From DATGUP01 sp035301265 (GTDB lineage: Bacteria > Bacillota > Bacilli > Bacillales > Amphibacillaceae), in contig DATGUP010000003.1 of assembly GCA_035301265.1 (NCBI GenBank), positions 372,001 to 436,000 of the forward strand: a stretch of DNA of 64,000 nucleotides. The letters run 5' to 3'. Below, piece by piece: positions 26,100 through 35,036 of the stretch (the first letter of the stretch is position 1; each line of letters begins with the position of its first letter). The notes under the pieces are model-generated. The model did no database searches. It was not told the DNA's origin and saw nothing but the letters and a program-made list of their open reading frames with translations. The position numbers and the translations under genes were made by a program.

Positions 26100-26684
26100 T
26101 TATTTCCTCCAGACGTTTTTATAATAGAACAAACGATCAATCAACACCGCACTTATCGAAGAGATTAACGTAGCGATAATGGTTGTCCCGACGATTTCCG
26201 TCGGCGCCAATGAGTTATATTCTAAACGAATAGCGATGACCGTTGTTGGAATTAACGTTAAGCTAGATGTATTCAAAGCCAAAAAAGTAATCATAGATCG
26301 GGATGCTTCATTTCCACCGCTCAACTGTTTCATCTGTTCCATTGCTTTTATCCCCATAGGGGTTGCGGCGTTACCAAGACCAAAGATATTCGCTGTAAAA
26401 TTTGACAATATATAACCAATGGCTGGATGATTTTCTGGGATATCAGGAAACAGCCGAATTACAAAAGGTTTGAGGAGTCTAGTCAACACGTTCAATATTC
26501 CAGCATTTTCAGCTATTTTCATGATACCTAACCAAAAGACTAAAATGCTTATCAATCCTATCGACAAGGTCACCGCTTCGTTAGCACTATCAAAAATAGC
26601 TTTGTTAACCTCATCCATAGTACCATTTATCATGGCATAGATAATGCCTATAATAGCCATTAAAGCCCATATGATATTAACCAT
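26100..26684 (-). CDS. spmA: Spore maturation protein A
   Basis: 194-residue membrane protein with the Gate/nucleoside-recognition signature (ISILVFWLGIMKIAENAGI; NFTANIFGLGNAATPMGIKAM). It works with SpmB in spore dehydration. It follows the dacB stop immediately and has AAGGTGG before the ATG. The dacB-spmA-spmB order is the sigma-E operon of B. subtilis. Confidence 0.95.
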   Translation of the reverse strand: MVNIIWALMAIIGIIYAMINGTMDEVNKAIFDSANEAVTLSIGLISILVFWLGIMKIAENAGILNVLTRLLKPFVIRLFPDIPENHPAIGYILSNFTANIFGLGNAATPMGIKAMEQMKQLSGGNEASRSMITFLALNTSSLTLIPTTVIAIRLEYNSLAPTEIVGTTIIATLISSISAVLIDRLFYYKNVWRK

Positions 26685-26685
26685 C

Positions 26686-27780
26686 TTATTCCACCTTCAC
26701 TATTTGTTTATAAATAGATACTGCTTTTGTAAAAATGCTTTCCTGTTCCTGAGGTATTTCATTCGCATAAATCATCGTTTCTTCAATTGGTTCGGAATCC
26801 AAATAAAACACCGTCTTTCCAATGATATCTTGTTTGATGTTCTCAATTTGGTAAAACATCGATTGTGTATGCAATGTTTTAAATTCACGATCGCTTAACG
26901 GATATTTTTTTTCACGGTATAAATAACCCGTGATCGATTCATCCGTGTGATCCAATAAGTACAATTTTTCACCTTTTTCCGCAAGGGTATGCATACTGTA
27001 TTTTTCATAGGCCCATTCATACATCCCGATGTGGTCTCGCCAGTCGTCGGGTGCGTTTAACGTGACTGCAATGAGATCCATGTTTTTTTTCGATGCTGAA
27101 CTAACAAGGGTTCGACCAGATTTTGATGTGAAACCGGTTTTTCCACCTGTACAATATTTGTAATACGATGTAAGTAATTTATTTTTATTTTGCCATGCAT
27201 AACTCCTCGTTTCTGCCTTATACGTTTGGGCTTTAGTTATCGTTTGAAACTGCTCGTTGGTCATAGCATATTGCATAAGTATAGCCATATCGTAGGCTGT
27301 TGAATAATGTTTATCTTCATCAAGTCCGTGGGGATTGGAGAAATGCGTATTGGTCATACCAAGCCACCGGGCCTTTTCATTCATCAGATGAACAAACCCT
27401 TCTACACTTCCCCCAATATGTTCACTTATCGCTATAGCCGCATCGTTTCCTGATCGCAGCATTAATCCGTATACCAAATCTTCCATTTTCATTGTTTCCC
27501 CTTGTTTCAAGTAAATCGAAGACCCGTCGATGTGTACAGCCCGTTTACTGGCGGTAACTGTTTCTTGCATTTTTCCAGATTCGATAGCAATAATGGCGGT
27601 CATGATTTTTGTAATACTGGCTATTGGCTGTTTTTCATGTGCGTTCTTTGCAAATAGGATTCGCCCCGAAGATTGTTCAATCAATACCGCATTTTGTGCC
27701 GATACGCCCGGTTTGGCTTGTCCAACCATTGGAAAGACAAGTATCGTAATCAGCACTGCCGCCATCCAGACACGTCGCAT
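26686..27780 (-). CDS. dacB: Sporulation D-alanyl-D-alanine carboxypeptidase DacB
   Basis: Class C-type low-molecular-mass penicillin-binding protein (PBP5* of B. subtilis) that trims cortex cross-links. From the ATG at 27780 (GAGAGG upstream): signal peptide about 1-21, catalytic S55-x-x-K58 (SITK), S110-G-N112 and K214-T-G. The C-terminal PBP5_C-like domain is short. 364 residues. Co-transcribed with spmA/spmB. Confidence 0.93.
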   Translation of the reverse strand: MRRVWMAAVLITILVFPMVGQAKPGVSAQNAVLIEQSSGRILFAKNAHEKQPIASITKIMTAIIAIESGKMQETVTASKRAVHIDGSSIYLKQGETMKMEDLVYGLMLRSGNDAAIAISEHIGGSVEGFVHLMNEKARWLGMTNTHFSNPHGLDEDKHYSTAYDMAILMQYAMTNEQFQTITKAQTYKAETRSYAWQNKNKLLTSYYKYCTGGKTGFTSKSGRTLVSSASKKNMDLIAVTLNAPDDWRDHIGMYEWAYEKYSMHTLAEKGEKLYLLDHTDESITGYLYREKKYPLSDREFKTLHTQSMFYQIENIKQDIIGKTVFYLDSEPIEETMIYANEIPQEQESIFTKAVSIYKQIVKVE

Positions 27781-27816
27781 TATAAACATCCTCTCAACGG
27801 ACATTGATTCTATACA

Positions 27817-27845
27817 TCCATATGTACATAAATTAAAAGATATGA
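27817..27845 (-). promoter_or_regulatory. Candidate sigma-E promoter for dacB-spmA-spmB
   Basis: Minus strand: TCATATC (27845-27839), 14-base spacer, CATATGGA (27824-27817). The -35 fits sigma-E (kmATATT) in six of seven positions. The -10 fits only the CATA half well. Position and known sigma-E control of dacB in B. subtilis support it. Confidence 0.35.
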
Positions 27846-27865
27846 TTCATTGACAAACAAAAAAA

Positions 27866-27885
27866 CCTTACCATAAAAGGCAAGG
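27866..27885 (-). terminator. Terminator downstream of scpB
   Basis: CCTTGCC/GGTAAGG stem on the minus strand with one wobble pair, 6-base loop and a TTTTTTTG tail. It separates scpAB from the dacB operon. Confidence 0.75.
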
Positions 27886-27887
27886 TT

Positions 27888-28475
27888 TTAATTGTTATTA
27901 TTTAGTTTCTGGAAGTTTGCAAAAAACAAATCGGCTTCTTCTCGTACATCTGTTTCTTCGATATTCTCAGAAAGTGGTGGAAGCTCCTCCAAAGATGTCA
28001 AGCCGAAATACGTTAAAAAGTCTTTACTTGTTCCAAATAAAATGGGTTTTCCTACAGTTTCTTTTCTTCCCCTCTCTTCGATCAGTGATCGAGACAAAAG
28101 CGTCTGGACAGGCCGATCGCTTTTAATCCCTCGTATTTCTTCAATTTCTGTTCGCGTTATCGGCTGTAAGTAAGCAATAATAGCAAGTGTTTCCAAGGCA
28201 GCTTGTGATAATTTAGTTGCATGGGGCGTATCGATCATCTGCTTAATATAGTGATGATGCTCCGGTTTTGTTGCTAGATAGAAAATGTCGTGCGATTCAA
28301 TAATGGTTATACCTCGGTCATTGTTTTCATAATCAAATTTCAGCTTGTCCAAAATATGTTTAACAGTTGTCTTATCGATATTAAGAATGTGCGCTAACTG
28401 TTTAACCGTTACGCCTTGATCTCCGCTGGCAAATAACAATCCTTCTATAACAGATTTTAAATGACTAATCCCCAC
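27888..28475 (-). CDS. scpB: Segregation and condensation protein B
   Basis: Winged-helix subunit of the SMC-ScpAB condensin. The start is the GTG that overlaps the scpA stop (TAGTG), with GGGGGGAG upstream, giving 195 residues. The ORF extended to 28532 lies inside scpA and is not used. Conserved features: LLFASGDQGVTVKQLA, LSQAALETLAIIAYLQPITR and IRGIKSDRPVQTLLSRSLIEE. Confidence 0.95.
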   Translation of the reverse strand: MGISHLKSVIEGLLFASGDQGVTVKQLAHILNIDKTTVKHILDKLKFDYENNDRGITIIESHDIFYLATKPEHHHYIKQMIDTPHATKLSQAALETLAIIAYLQPITRTEIEEIRGIKSDRPVQTLLSRSLIEERGRKETVGKPILFGTSKDFLTYFGLTSLEELPPLSENIEETDVREEADLFFANFQKLNNNN

Positions 28476-29206
28476 TAGTCTCCCCCCACATAATAGACAA
28501 ATAGATCGGAAAAATGGGTTTTTTGTCTGCAAAATACTTGATTTTTTTTCATTAATTCTAAAACAGCTATAAAAGTGGCAACAATTCGTGGGCGCGAAGG
28601 GTTATCGAATAAGGCATCAAACCGTATACCGCCATCGGTTCGTTTAACAATTTGCAGCACGTTACGCATTTGTTCTTGGACGGAAATCTCCGTACGTTTA
28701 ATTTTTGTATCCAGAGGTTTGTTCCATTCTTTTCTAGCCAGCATTTTACCTAATGCATGCAGCATATCATCAATGGAAAGCTCGCCTTTTTTAACCTTTT
28801 GTTTGCTCATATTATCGTTGATAAAGGTAGGCGGTCGTATGTAAATGGTCTGTCCCTCATGATCTTTGAGCTTTTGTGCTGCCTCTTTATATTTTTTATA
28901 TTCGAGCAACCGCTGCACCAGTTCTTCTCGCGGATCATCCATATATTCATCCTCTGTTTCTTCCACTTCTTGATTTGGTAAAAGCATTTGACTTTTCAAG
29001 GCGAGTAGCGTGGAAGCCATAACAAGGTATTCACTAGCGATGTTAAGCTCTAAATGCTGCATGGCATGTATATATTCCATATATTGTTCAGTAATGTCGG
29101 CAACAGGAATGTCGTAAATATCTATTTCGTATTGTTGTATTAAATGTAATAAAAGATCAAGCGGGCCTTCGAAGGTAGGCAATTTTACTCGATATGCTTG
29201 ATTCAT
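28475..29206 (-). CDS. scpA: Segregation and condensation protein A
   Basis: Kleisin subunit bridging SMC heads and ScpB in chromosome condensation. N-terminal FEGPLDLLLHLIQQYEIDIYDIPVADITEQY and LVMASTLLALKSQMLLP are characteristic; the C-terminal winged helix (RIVATFIAVLELMK) binds the SMC head. 243 residues. AAAGGAG precedes the ATG. Translationally coupled to scpB. Confidence 0.95.
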   Translation of the reverse strand: MNQAYRVKLPTFEGPLDLLLHLIQQYEIDIYDIPVADITEQYMEYIHAMQHLELNIASEYLVMASTLLALKSQMLLPNQEVEETEDEYMDDPREELVQRLLEYKKYKEAAQKLKDHEGQTIYIRPPTFINDNMSKQKVKKGELSIDDMLHALGKMLARKEWNKPLDTKIKRTEISVQEQMRNVLQIVKRTDGGIRFDALFDNPSRPRIVATFIAVLELMKKNQVFCRQKTHFSDLFVYYVGGD

Positions 29207-29336
29207 GATTTTTCTCCTTTATCAGTTCTAATTCCGAAACAATTTGTTCTTTTACCCTAAAATAGAAAATGCTGTCCTATGGTAGAAGAAGTTGATAAGC
29301 GGACAGCCGTGAACTGATATGGACAGCAGGTAAAAA

Positions 29337-29363
29337 GCCAGCCGATCAATGAACAGAGCTGGC
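29337..29363 (-). terminator. Terminator downstream of ribT
   Basis: GCCAGC/GCTGGC (29337-29342, 29358-29363), extendable by A-T pairs, with CTTTTTACC following on the minus strand. Confidence 0.75.
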
Positions 29364-29373
29364 CTTTTAGATT

Positions 29374-29751
29374 TTATTCATTTTCATCCTGAATATCAAG
29401 TACTTCTTGACATTTATTAAAAAAGGAGTCGGTTAGTTCATCTCCACACACCGCATATTTTGTTTGGTAAAGTTTTGCCACTTCTTTAACCATTTGTTTG
29501 CCAACTCCGGTGTTACGATGGGAAGGACTGACGGAAATATGTTGAATGACCGCGTTAATATCATTATCTATTCGAACCCCTATAGCTCCGATAATGTCAT
29601 CATCTTGTTTCCACAGAAAAAGATGCCATTCGGGATTATTTTCATATTCTTTTATCGTTTGCTGTAATTTTTTCACATCTTTCTCTTTCGGCATAAAAGA
29701 CAATAAACCCATCGCTATTTTTTCCAAATTTTTTTTATAACGAATTAACAT
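29374..29751 (-). CDS. ribT: RibT-type GNAT acetyltransferase
   Basis: 125 residues from the ATG at 29751 (GAGGGG site); the longer frame adds a poor leader. A complete GNAT fold has the acetyl-CoA loop in HRNTGVGKQMV. In B. subtilis ribT is the last gene of the riboflavin operon, upstream of scpA. Here no rib genes are in view, so it appears as a stand-alone gene. Substrate unknown. Confidence 0.8.
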   Translation of the reverse strand: MLIRYKKNLEKIAMGLLSFMPKEKDVKKLQQTIKEYENNPEWHLFLWKQDDDIIGAIGVRIDNDINAVIQHISVSPSHRNTGVGKQMVKEVAKLYQTKYAVCGDELTDSFFNKCQEVLDIQDENE

Positions 29752-29932
29752 AATGACCCCTCGTTGAATCAGGATATGATGGCCAATTCCATTTGCATAA
29801 ACACGCAAATGATTAGTATATATATTTATGCACACTTATTCCTGTTTGTCAATGAACCTGATACTTTTATATAATCCAATATTAGCATAAACATAGCGAT
29901 TGAAAAAGTATACAGCGATGTTCATCCATTAT

Positions 29933-30379
29933 TTATTTTCTAAGAATATTTTTCAATATAGTGTAGCCATCTGATTTTTTACCTTTGATCTGAAAAGGAA
30001 CTAAATTAACTAAAAATAGCCATAGATTAAACAGCACCATTAACCAGATGAATGTGCTCGGCATGACATAAAACAACATAACCCAAAACAATGCAAATAT
30101 TCCATTGAATAGAGGACCGCAAACGGCAATAAAAGCTGCTTCGCCTGCGCTGTAGTCTCTTTCTCTTTTACTATTTGCCATCCCACCTAAAAAATATACG
30201 ATATTAATCGTCATATGAAATGAACGAATAGAAAGAGTTACAATCGGTTTACCGCTGCCAACCGTCAAGTGAATCTGGTCGGCACGCAGTAACCTCGCTC
30301 CGATAGCATGTCCCAGCTCATGCATAATCGTTCCCAAAGGAGCAATAATAAAAATAAGCAGCGCATAGACATATGTCAT
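29933..30379 (-). CDS. M50-family (site-2 type) intramembrane metalloprotease
   Basis: 148 residues, about four membrane helices. The zinc motif HELGH is at residues 21-25 in the first helix and a conserved DG pair lies near the C-terminus in KKSDGYTIL. A GG(M)AN and GP(L)FN pattern in between also fits S2P-like proteases. It is shorter than SpoIVFB and lacks a CBS domain. Substrate unknown; it may simply be a small M50 housekeeping protein. AGGAAGG precedes the ATG. Confidence 0.75.
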   Translation of the reverse strand: MTYVYALLIFIIAPLGTIMHELGHAIGARLLRADQIHLTVGSGKPIVTLSIRSFHMTINIVYFLGGMANSKRERDYSAGEAAFIAVCGPLFNGIFALFWVMLFYVMPSTFIWLMVLFNLWLFLVNLVPFQIKGKKSDGYTILKNILRK

Positions 30380-30391
30380 CGGAAAACCTTC

Positions 30392-30829
30392 CTATGCAGA
30401 AAATACTCTAACTTCCCGCATCTGATCACCATTTTTCATTTTCTTGACATGTTCCATTCCTTTTGTGACCTGTCCAAAAACCGTATGTACGCCGTCTAGA
30501 TGAGGTTGTGGTTCATGTACGATAAAAAATTGGCAACTTCCTGTATCTCTTCCCGCATGTGCCATTGACAACGAACCTTCAACATGTTTGTGAGGATTCC
30601 CATCTGTTTCACATTTTATCGTATAACCAGCAGAACCCGTTCCATCCCCTCGCGGACAGCCGCCCTGACTGACAAAACCTTTGATCACGCGATGAAATGT
30701 CAATCCATCATAAAAATGCTCATTGGCTAACTTTTCAAAATTGGCCACGGTATTCGGTGCTTCATTTGGATAAAGTTCAAATTCTATTTTTTTACCGTTT
30801 TCCATGATAATATAGCCTTTTTTAGACAT
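30392..30829 (-). CDS. ppiB: Cyclophilin-type peptidyl-prolyl cis-trans isomerase
   Basis: Cytosolic cyclophilin of 145 residues (ATG at 30829, AAAGGAATG upstream). It contains the family core FHRVIKGFVSQGGCPRGDGTGSAGY, SMAHAGRDTGSCQFFI, and HLDGVHTVFGQV, including the catalytic arginine. Adjacent to lysA as in B. subtilis. Confidence 0.96.
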   Translation of the reverse strand: MSKKGYIIMENGKKIEFELYPNEAPNTVANFEKLANEHFYDGLTFHRVIKGFVSQGGCPRGDGTGSAGYTIKCETDGNPHKHVEGSLSMAHAGRDTGSCQFFIVHEPQPHLDGVHTVFGQVTKGMEHVKKMKNGDQMREVRVFSA

Positions 30830-30888
30830 ATTGACATTCCTTTCTATAGATTGAATCAATGTTATCGTATCACTTTAAAGGCAATTTG

Positions 30889-32196
30889 TCATATATACGG
30901 TAGATCATTTTTAACAACATCGGTATACGTTTCTCTTTTGACAACGAGCTTGTCTTGACCATTTTCGACAAAAACGACTGCTGCTTTTGGAAATCGGTTG
31001 TAATGATTCGCCATGGAATAACCGTAAGCTCCCGTTGAGAAAACCGCAATGATGTCGCCTGCTTCAACATTTGGAACTGGTAAATCCCATATTAACATAT
31101 CGCCTGACTCACAACATTTTCCTGCTATAGAAACCACTTCTTCGGGCGATTTGTCTGCTTTATTCGCTACGACAGCTTCATATTGCGCTTGATAAAGTGC
31201 CGGACGTATATTGTCGGTCATCCCGCCATCTACTGAAATGTAAGTGCGTACATTTGGAATCGCTTTTTTTGAGCCTGCCGAATACAACGTAATACCCGCA
31301 TTGCCTGCGATGGCTCTTCCGGGTTCAATCCATATTTCCGGCACGGGAATATCGATAGCTTTTGCACAGGTGTCAACTTTTGTTACCAAATCTTCTACAT
31401 ATTTACTGTACGGGAGAGGACAATCATTTTTCGTATACCGTATACCGAAGCCGCCTCCCAAATTCAATGTATCTGGAATAAACCCAAAACGTGCCTTCCA
31501 CTCCGCAAACTTAGAAAAAAGGACATCTGCTGCTTTTAAAAAACCGCTTGTTTCAAATATTTGCGAACCGATATGACAATGCAACCCTTTTAGATGCATC
31601 CGTTGGTGATTGTAAAGTTGTCGAAACGCTTTATCTGCCTGTCCACTCTGTAAATGGAATCCGAATTTAGAATCCTCATTTCCCGTCTCAATATATCTAT
31701 GCGTATTCGATTCAACTCCCGGAGTGACTCTCATAAGGACATCCATATGTTTATCATGTTTGTTAAGCAGTTGGTCAAGCAGATCAATTTCATAAAAATT
31801 GTCGATAACAATGCAGCCAATATCATATTTTATTGCCATGTCAAGCTCGTCTAAACTTTTATTATTTCCATGCATGTGGATTTTTTTTGTTGGAAAATCG
31901 GCTTTGATTGCTGTGTACAATTCCCCGCATGATACAACATCCAGGCTAAGCCCTTCTTGTTTAATGATTTGCAGCATGGCGACAGAAGAAAAGGCTTTGC
32001 TGGCATATGCAACTTGAGCGGGGGTGTTCATCTGATCAAATGTGTCTTTAAATGCTCGACAATTGTTGCGAATCATCGATACATCATAGACGTATAACGG
32101 AGTGCCATACTTGTTAGCCAAATCAATAGTATCAACTCCTCCTATTTCTAAATGCCCGTTTTGATTAATTTGAAAAGGGTAATGATCTACAAACAT
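30889..32196 (-). CDS. lysA: Diaminopimelate decarboxylase
   Basis: PLP enzyme, last step of lysine synthesis; it also draws on the diaminopimelate pool used for cell wall and dipicolinate. The PLP lysine is in AYASKAF (K67). HCHIGSQI, GGGFGIRY, EPGRAIAGNAG and the C-terminal CESGDML with the inter-subunit cysteine are present. 435 residues. GGGGGCATG precedes the start. It follows spoVAF, as in B. subtilis. Confidence 0.96.
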   Translation of the reverse strand: MFVDHYPFQINQNGHLEIGGVDTIDLANKYGTPLYVYDVSMIRNNCRAFKDTFDQMNTPAQVAYASKAFSSVAMLQIIKQEGLSLDVVSCGELYTAIKADFPTKKIHMHGNNKSLDELDMAIKYDIGCIVIDNFYEIDLLDQLLNKHDKHMDVLMRVTPGVESNTHRYIETGNEDSKFGFHLQSGQADKAFRQLYNHQRMHLKGLHCHIGSQIFETSGFLKAADVLFSKFAEWKARFGFIPDTLNLGGGFGIRYTKNDCPLPYSKYVEDLVTKVDTCAKAIDIPVPEIWIEPGRAIAGNAGITLYSAGSKKAIPNVRTYISVDGGMTDNIRPALYQAQYEAVVANKADKSPEEVVSIAGKCCESGDMLIWDLPVPNVEAGDIIAVFSTGAYGYSMANHYNRFPKAAVVFVENGQDKLVVKRETYTDVVKNDLPYI

Positions 32197-32290
32197 CGTT
32201 CATGCCCCCGTTAAAGATTCCAAACTAATGTCGAAAATCATAAAGTAAAGATACTTTAACATATGGAAGTCAAAAACGGAAACGATATAT

Positions 32291-33766
32291 TTATTTCACC
32301 GGTTGTCTGTAGTCATTTTTAGGATGAACGATACTCGGTCGTGTATTTGAAAATGGAACAGGTATACGAAGCATCATATGCAGCATAGCTTTAGCGTTAA
32401 ATGGTATAAAAGGCCATAAGTATGGTGTCTCCAAAGTTTTCAAACTGATCAAAAACAACATAAAGATCACAAAACCAATTAAAAATCCAGTTACACCAAA
32501 TAATGCTGCCGCCAAAACAAGTAGTATGTTAACTAATTCATTCGCAACGCTTAATTCGTAGCTTGGGGTGACGTATGTGCCAATGGTGCTTATCGAAACA
32601 TATAGTATCACTTCAGAACTAAACATGCCTACATCGACAGCTATTTCACCAATCAAAACCGCGGCTATCAGTCCTAATGCGGTGGCCAAAGGGGTCGGTG
32701 TATGAATAGCTGCCATTCGTAAAAACTTTATCCCTACAAGTGCCATAATAATTTGTACAGACAAAGGAATATTGCCTTCATCATCAGGACCAATGAATGA
32801 TAACGATTTAGGTAAAAGTGCTGGATCCATAGCACCTAACATCCATAAAGGCAACAAAAATATAGAAGTCAGCACAGCTAAAAACCTTACCCAGCGGACA
32901 AATGTACCAACAGCAGGTGATTGTCGATATTCCTCAGCATGCTGTAAATGGTGAAACAAAGTGGTGGGCAAAATCACAACGCTAGGCGATGTATCTACTA
33001 TGATCAATACATGTCCCTCTAATAAATGATTCGCCGCTACGTCCGGTCTCTCCGTAAGCCTTACCATAGGAAATGGATTCCAACCCCGCTCGATAATAAA
33101 TTCTTCTACAGACTTATCTGCCATAGGTATACCGTCAATTTCGATTTCATTGATTTTTTGTTTAATCAAATGAACAAGCCCATCGTCAGCAACATCCTGC
33201 AAATAGCTTACGCAGACATCTGTTTTCGACCGTTCCCCTACCCTCAGCATTTCATGACGCAATCGTTCATCACGAATTCGCCGTCGAGTTAAGGCGGTAT
33301 TTTCAATAATGTTTTCTGTATACCCATCTCGCGATCCTCTAATGACGCGTTCAGTATCCGGTTCTTCAGGTCCTCTTCCCGGATATAACCGAACATCAAC
33401 AACAAAAGCTCGTTTTTCGCCGTCGATAAACAGGACAATCAACCCGGATAATATTTGATCGATGGCTTCATCCAACGAATGTATTTCGCTTACTTGTTCA
33501 TGGACTAGTCGGTTTTTAATAATTTCCGCCAGCTTTTGTCGATGACTTTCGTAGTCGTTAATTTCAACTAGTTTTTTGATTATTTCTACAACGACTTCCG
33601 AATCAGTTAAACCATTTAAATAATAAATGTGTACCTTTTGCTTCAGAACAATTTCTTCACGAAAACCAACATCATAAGAAACATCAATTCCCAGCCTTTT
33701 TTTCATATACCTTTCAGTATCGGCTATGTTAGGCGAAATCGCTTGTTTGTTTTTCTTGTTCTTCAT
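32291..33766 (-). CDS. spoVAF: Stage V sporulation protein AF (GerA-type membrane protein)
   Basis: GerA-family protein similar to germinant-receptor A subunits: a large N-terminal cytosolic domain (about 1-290) with RDGYTENIIENTALTRRRIRD, then about five membrane helices and a PF(N/S) tail. Start at the ATG at 33766, about 491 residues. In B. subtilis SpoVAF and its partner FigP modulate germination. It follows spoVAB by 29 bases, with no spoVAC, D or E in between. Confidence 0.9.
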   Translation of the reverse strand: MKNKKNKQAISPNIADTERYMKKRLGIDVSYDVGFREEIVLKQKVHIYYLNGLTDSEVVVEIIKKLVEINDYESHRQKLAEIIKNRLVHEQVSEIHSLDEAIDQILSGLIVLFIDGEKRAFVVDVRLYPGRGPEEPDTERVIRGSRDGYTENIIENTALTRRRIRDERLRHEMLRVGERSKTDVCVSYLQDVADDGLVHLIKQKINEIEIDGIPMADKSVEEFIIERGWNPFPMVRLTERPDVAANHLLEGHVLIIVDTSPSVVILPTTLFHHLQHAEEYRQSPAVGTFVRWVRFLAVLTSIFLLPLWMLGAMDPALLPKSLSFIGPDDEGNIPLSVQIIMALVGIKFLRMAAIHTPTPLATALGLIAAVLIGEIAVDVGMFSSEVILYVSISTIGTYVTPSYELSVANELVNILLVLAAALFGVTGFLIGFVIFMLFLISLKTLETPYLWPFIPFNAKAMLHMMLRIPVPFSNTRPSIVHPKNDYRQPVK

Positions 33767-33795
33767 TGTTATACCGCACCACACTTTCATCATAA

Positions 33796-34224
33796 TTATT
33801 GGACAAATATGAGCCATTGGAACAAGGAACCGATAATCTTACCAAACATAAGAGCCATTAAAAGCCACATTAATTTTCCTTCTACACCAATCCTTTTTGC
33901 TAATATGGGAAAAACATTTAAAACTTCAGCTAGCGCGGCTGCGAGCATACCGACAAAAATACCATGAAAGAGCCCCCAGACGAAAAGAAGTCCATTCGAT
34001 TGGTCCCATGTTGTATTCGTAAAAGATAGATGAACACCAAATAAAGAACCAATGATCACACATGCGATATAAATTTTTATAAAGCGTCCAGACTTGGTCA
34101 ATTGAATGAGTCGGGGAATAATGCCTAGGACGGTTAAAAAAGCGACATAGCCTGCCCCAACTGCCAAACCACCAGATAGCCCGATCACGATTTCTAGAAT
34201 ATTAACCAGCACTGTTTTAATCAT
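33796..34224 (-). CDS. spoVAB: Stage V sporulation protein AB
   Basis: 142-residue membrane protein with four hydrophobic segments and the conserved GLSGGLAVGAGYVAFLTVLG IPRL region, which I recognise as SpoVAB (B. subtilis 141 residues). The start ATG at 34224 overlaps the spoVAA stop. Part of the membrane complex for dipicolinate movement in spores. Confidence 0.85.
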   Translation of the reverse strand: MIKTVLVNILEIVIGLSGGLAVGAGYVAFLTVLGIIPRLIQLTKSGRFIKIYIACVIIGSLFGVHLSFTNTTWDQSNGLLFVWGLFHGIFVGMLAAALAEVLNVFPILAKRIGVEGKLMWLLMALMFGKIIGSLFQWLIFVQ

Positions 34225-34819
34225 TGAGCTTATTTTCGTAATATGTTGCATAACGATCGAGATCTTGCTGGTAGTTGAACATTTCAATTTCCAAAGGACT
34301 CGGTTCCTCATTAAATCGTTTTTCAAACCAATGGTTAAAAAACAGCAACATGCCGATTCCTAATCCAAATGAATAAGGAATTTGAATCCACAATGGCCGA
34401 TCATTTTCTTTACCAGTCATAATAAAATGAAGTTTTTGTTGCACCTCTTGCATACTGACGTCGTAATGAAAATTCATGATCGTCATAGCCGTTCCGATAA
34501 ACAAAATAATCCATGTAACAGACACAAGGAAAACAGATGGCTGTTTTTTTTGCTGACCAATACGAATGATCGTTTGTTCCGGTCCAATCAGTTGAAACGC
34601 CAAGTTAGGAAACACATGATTCAGACGATCTATAACAAGATAGCTGTCAATAACAATGGTGTCTTGGTCCTTTTTAATTAATCGATATACAGTCGTCTCC
34701 TCCAATTCTTTCTGTAGATCGGACACAGTGGATACCCAAGCGATATCCTTCAGACGGATGTGCTTTGCATGGGACATATTGATATTTTTTTTCATTCGCA
34801 AATATACCATTTGTTCCAC
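34217..34819 (-). CDS. spoVAA: Stage V sporulation protein AA
   Basis: 200 residues from a GTG at 34819; the start aligns with the SpoVAA N-terminus (VEQMVYLRMKKNI, then IRLKDIAWV). A cytosolic domain of about 90 residues is followed by two membrane helices (about 96-118 and 142-160) and a charged tail. First gene of the spoVA operon. In the family, SpoVAA and AB form part of the DPA channel. Confidence 0.85.
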   Translation of the reverse strand: MEQMVYLRMKKNINMSHAKHIRLKDIAWVSTVSDLQKELEETTVYRLIKKDQDTIVIDSYLVIDRLNHVFPNLAFQLIGPEQTIIRIGQQKKQPSVFLVSVTWIILFIGTAMTIMNFHYDVSMQEVQQKLHFIMTGKENDRPLWIQIPYSFGLGIGMLLFFNHWFEKRFNEEPSPLEIEMFNYQQDLDRYATYYENKLND

Positions 34820-34854
34820 GAGTGCCATCACCCTTTATATGTTGATATATCATT

Positions 34855-34884
34855 TAGTATGGATTAACCGGTGAAAATTTATCA
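34855..34884 (-). promoter_or_regulatory. Sigma-G-type promoter of the spoVA operon
   Basis: Minus strand: TGATAA (34884-34879), 17-base spacer, CATACTA (34861-34855). The -10 is the exact sigma-G consensus and the -35 is close to TGAATA. It lies 35 bases before the spoVAA start. spoVA is a classic sigma-G operon. Confidence 0.7.
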
Positions 34885-34925
34885 ATTTGATATCATAAAA
34901 TTGCATCCTAACTAAAATAACTAAA

Positions 34926-34965
34926 AAATGGTTCTAATCATCATTTTTAATGATCAGAACCATTT
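34926..34965 (-). terminator. Terminator downstream of sigF
   Basis: AAATGGTTCT/AGAACCATTT, 10-bp perfect stem (34926-34935, 34956-34965) with a further complementary inner part. On the minus strand it runs into TTTTTTAG. Confidence 0.85.
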
Positions 34966-35036
34966 GATTGGTTTGTATTTATAACGGTGTATGTTCTTAG
35001 CTGACATGTAAGCAAGTGTCTATTTTTCCTCTGTTG

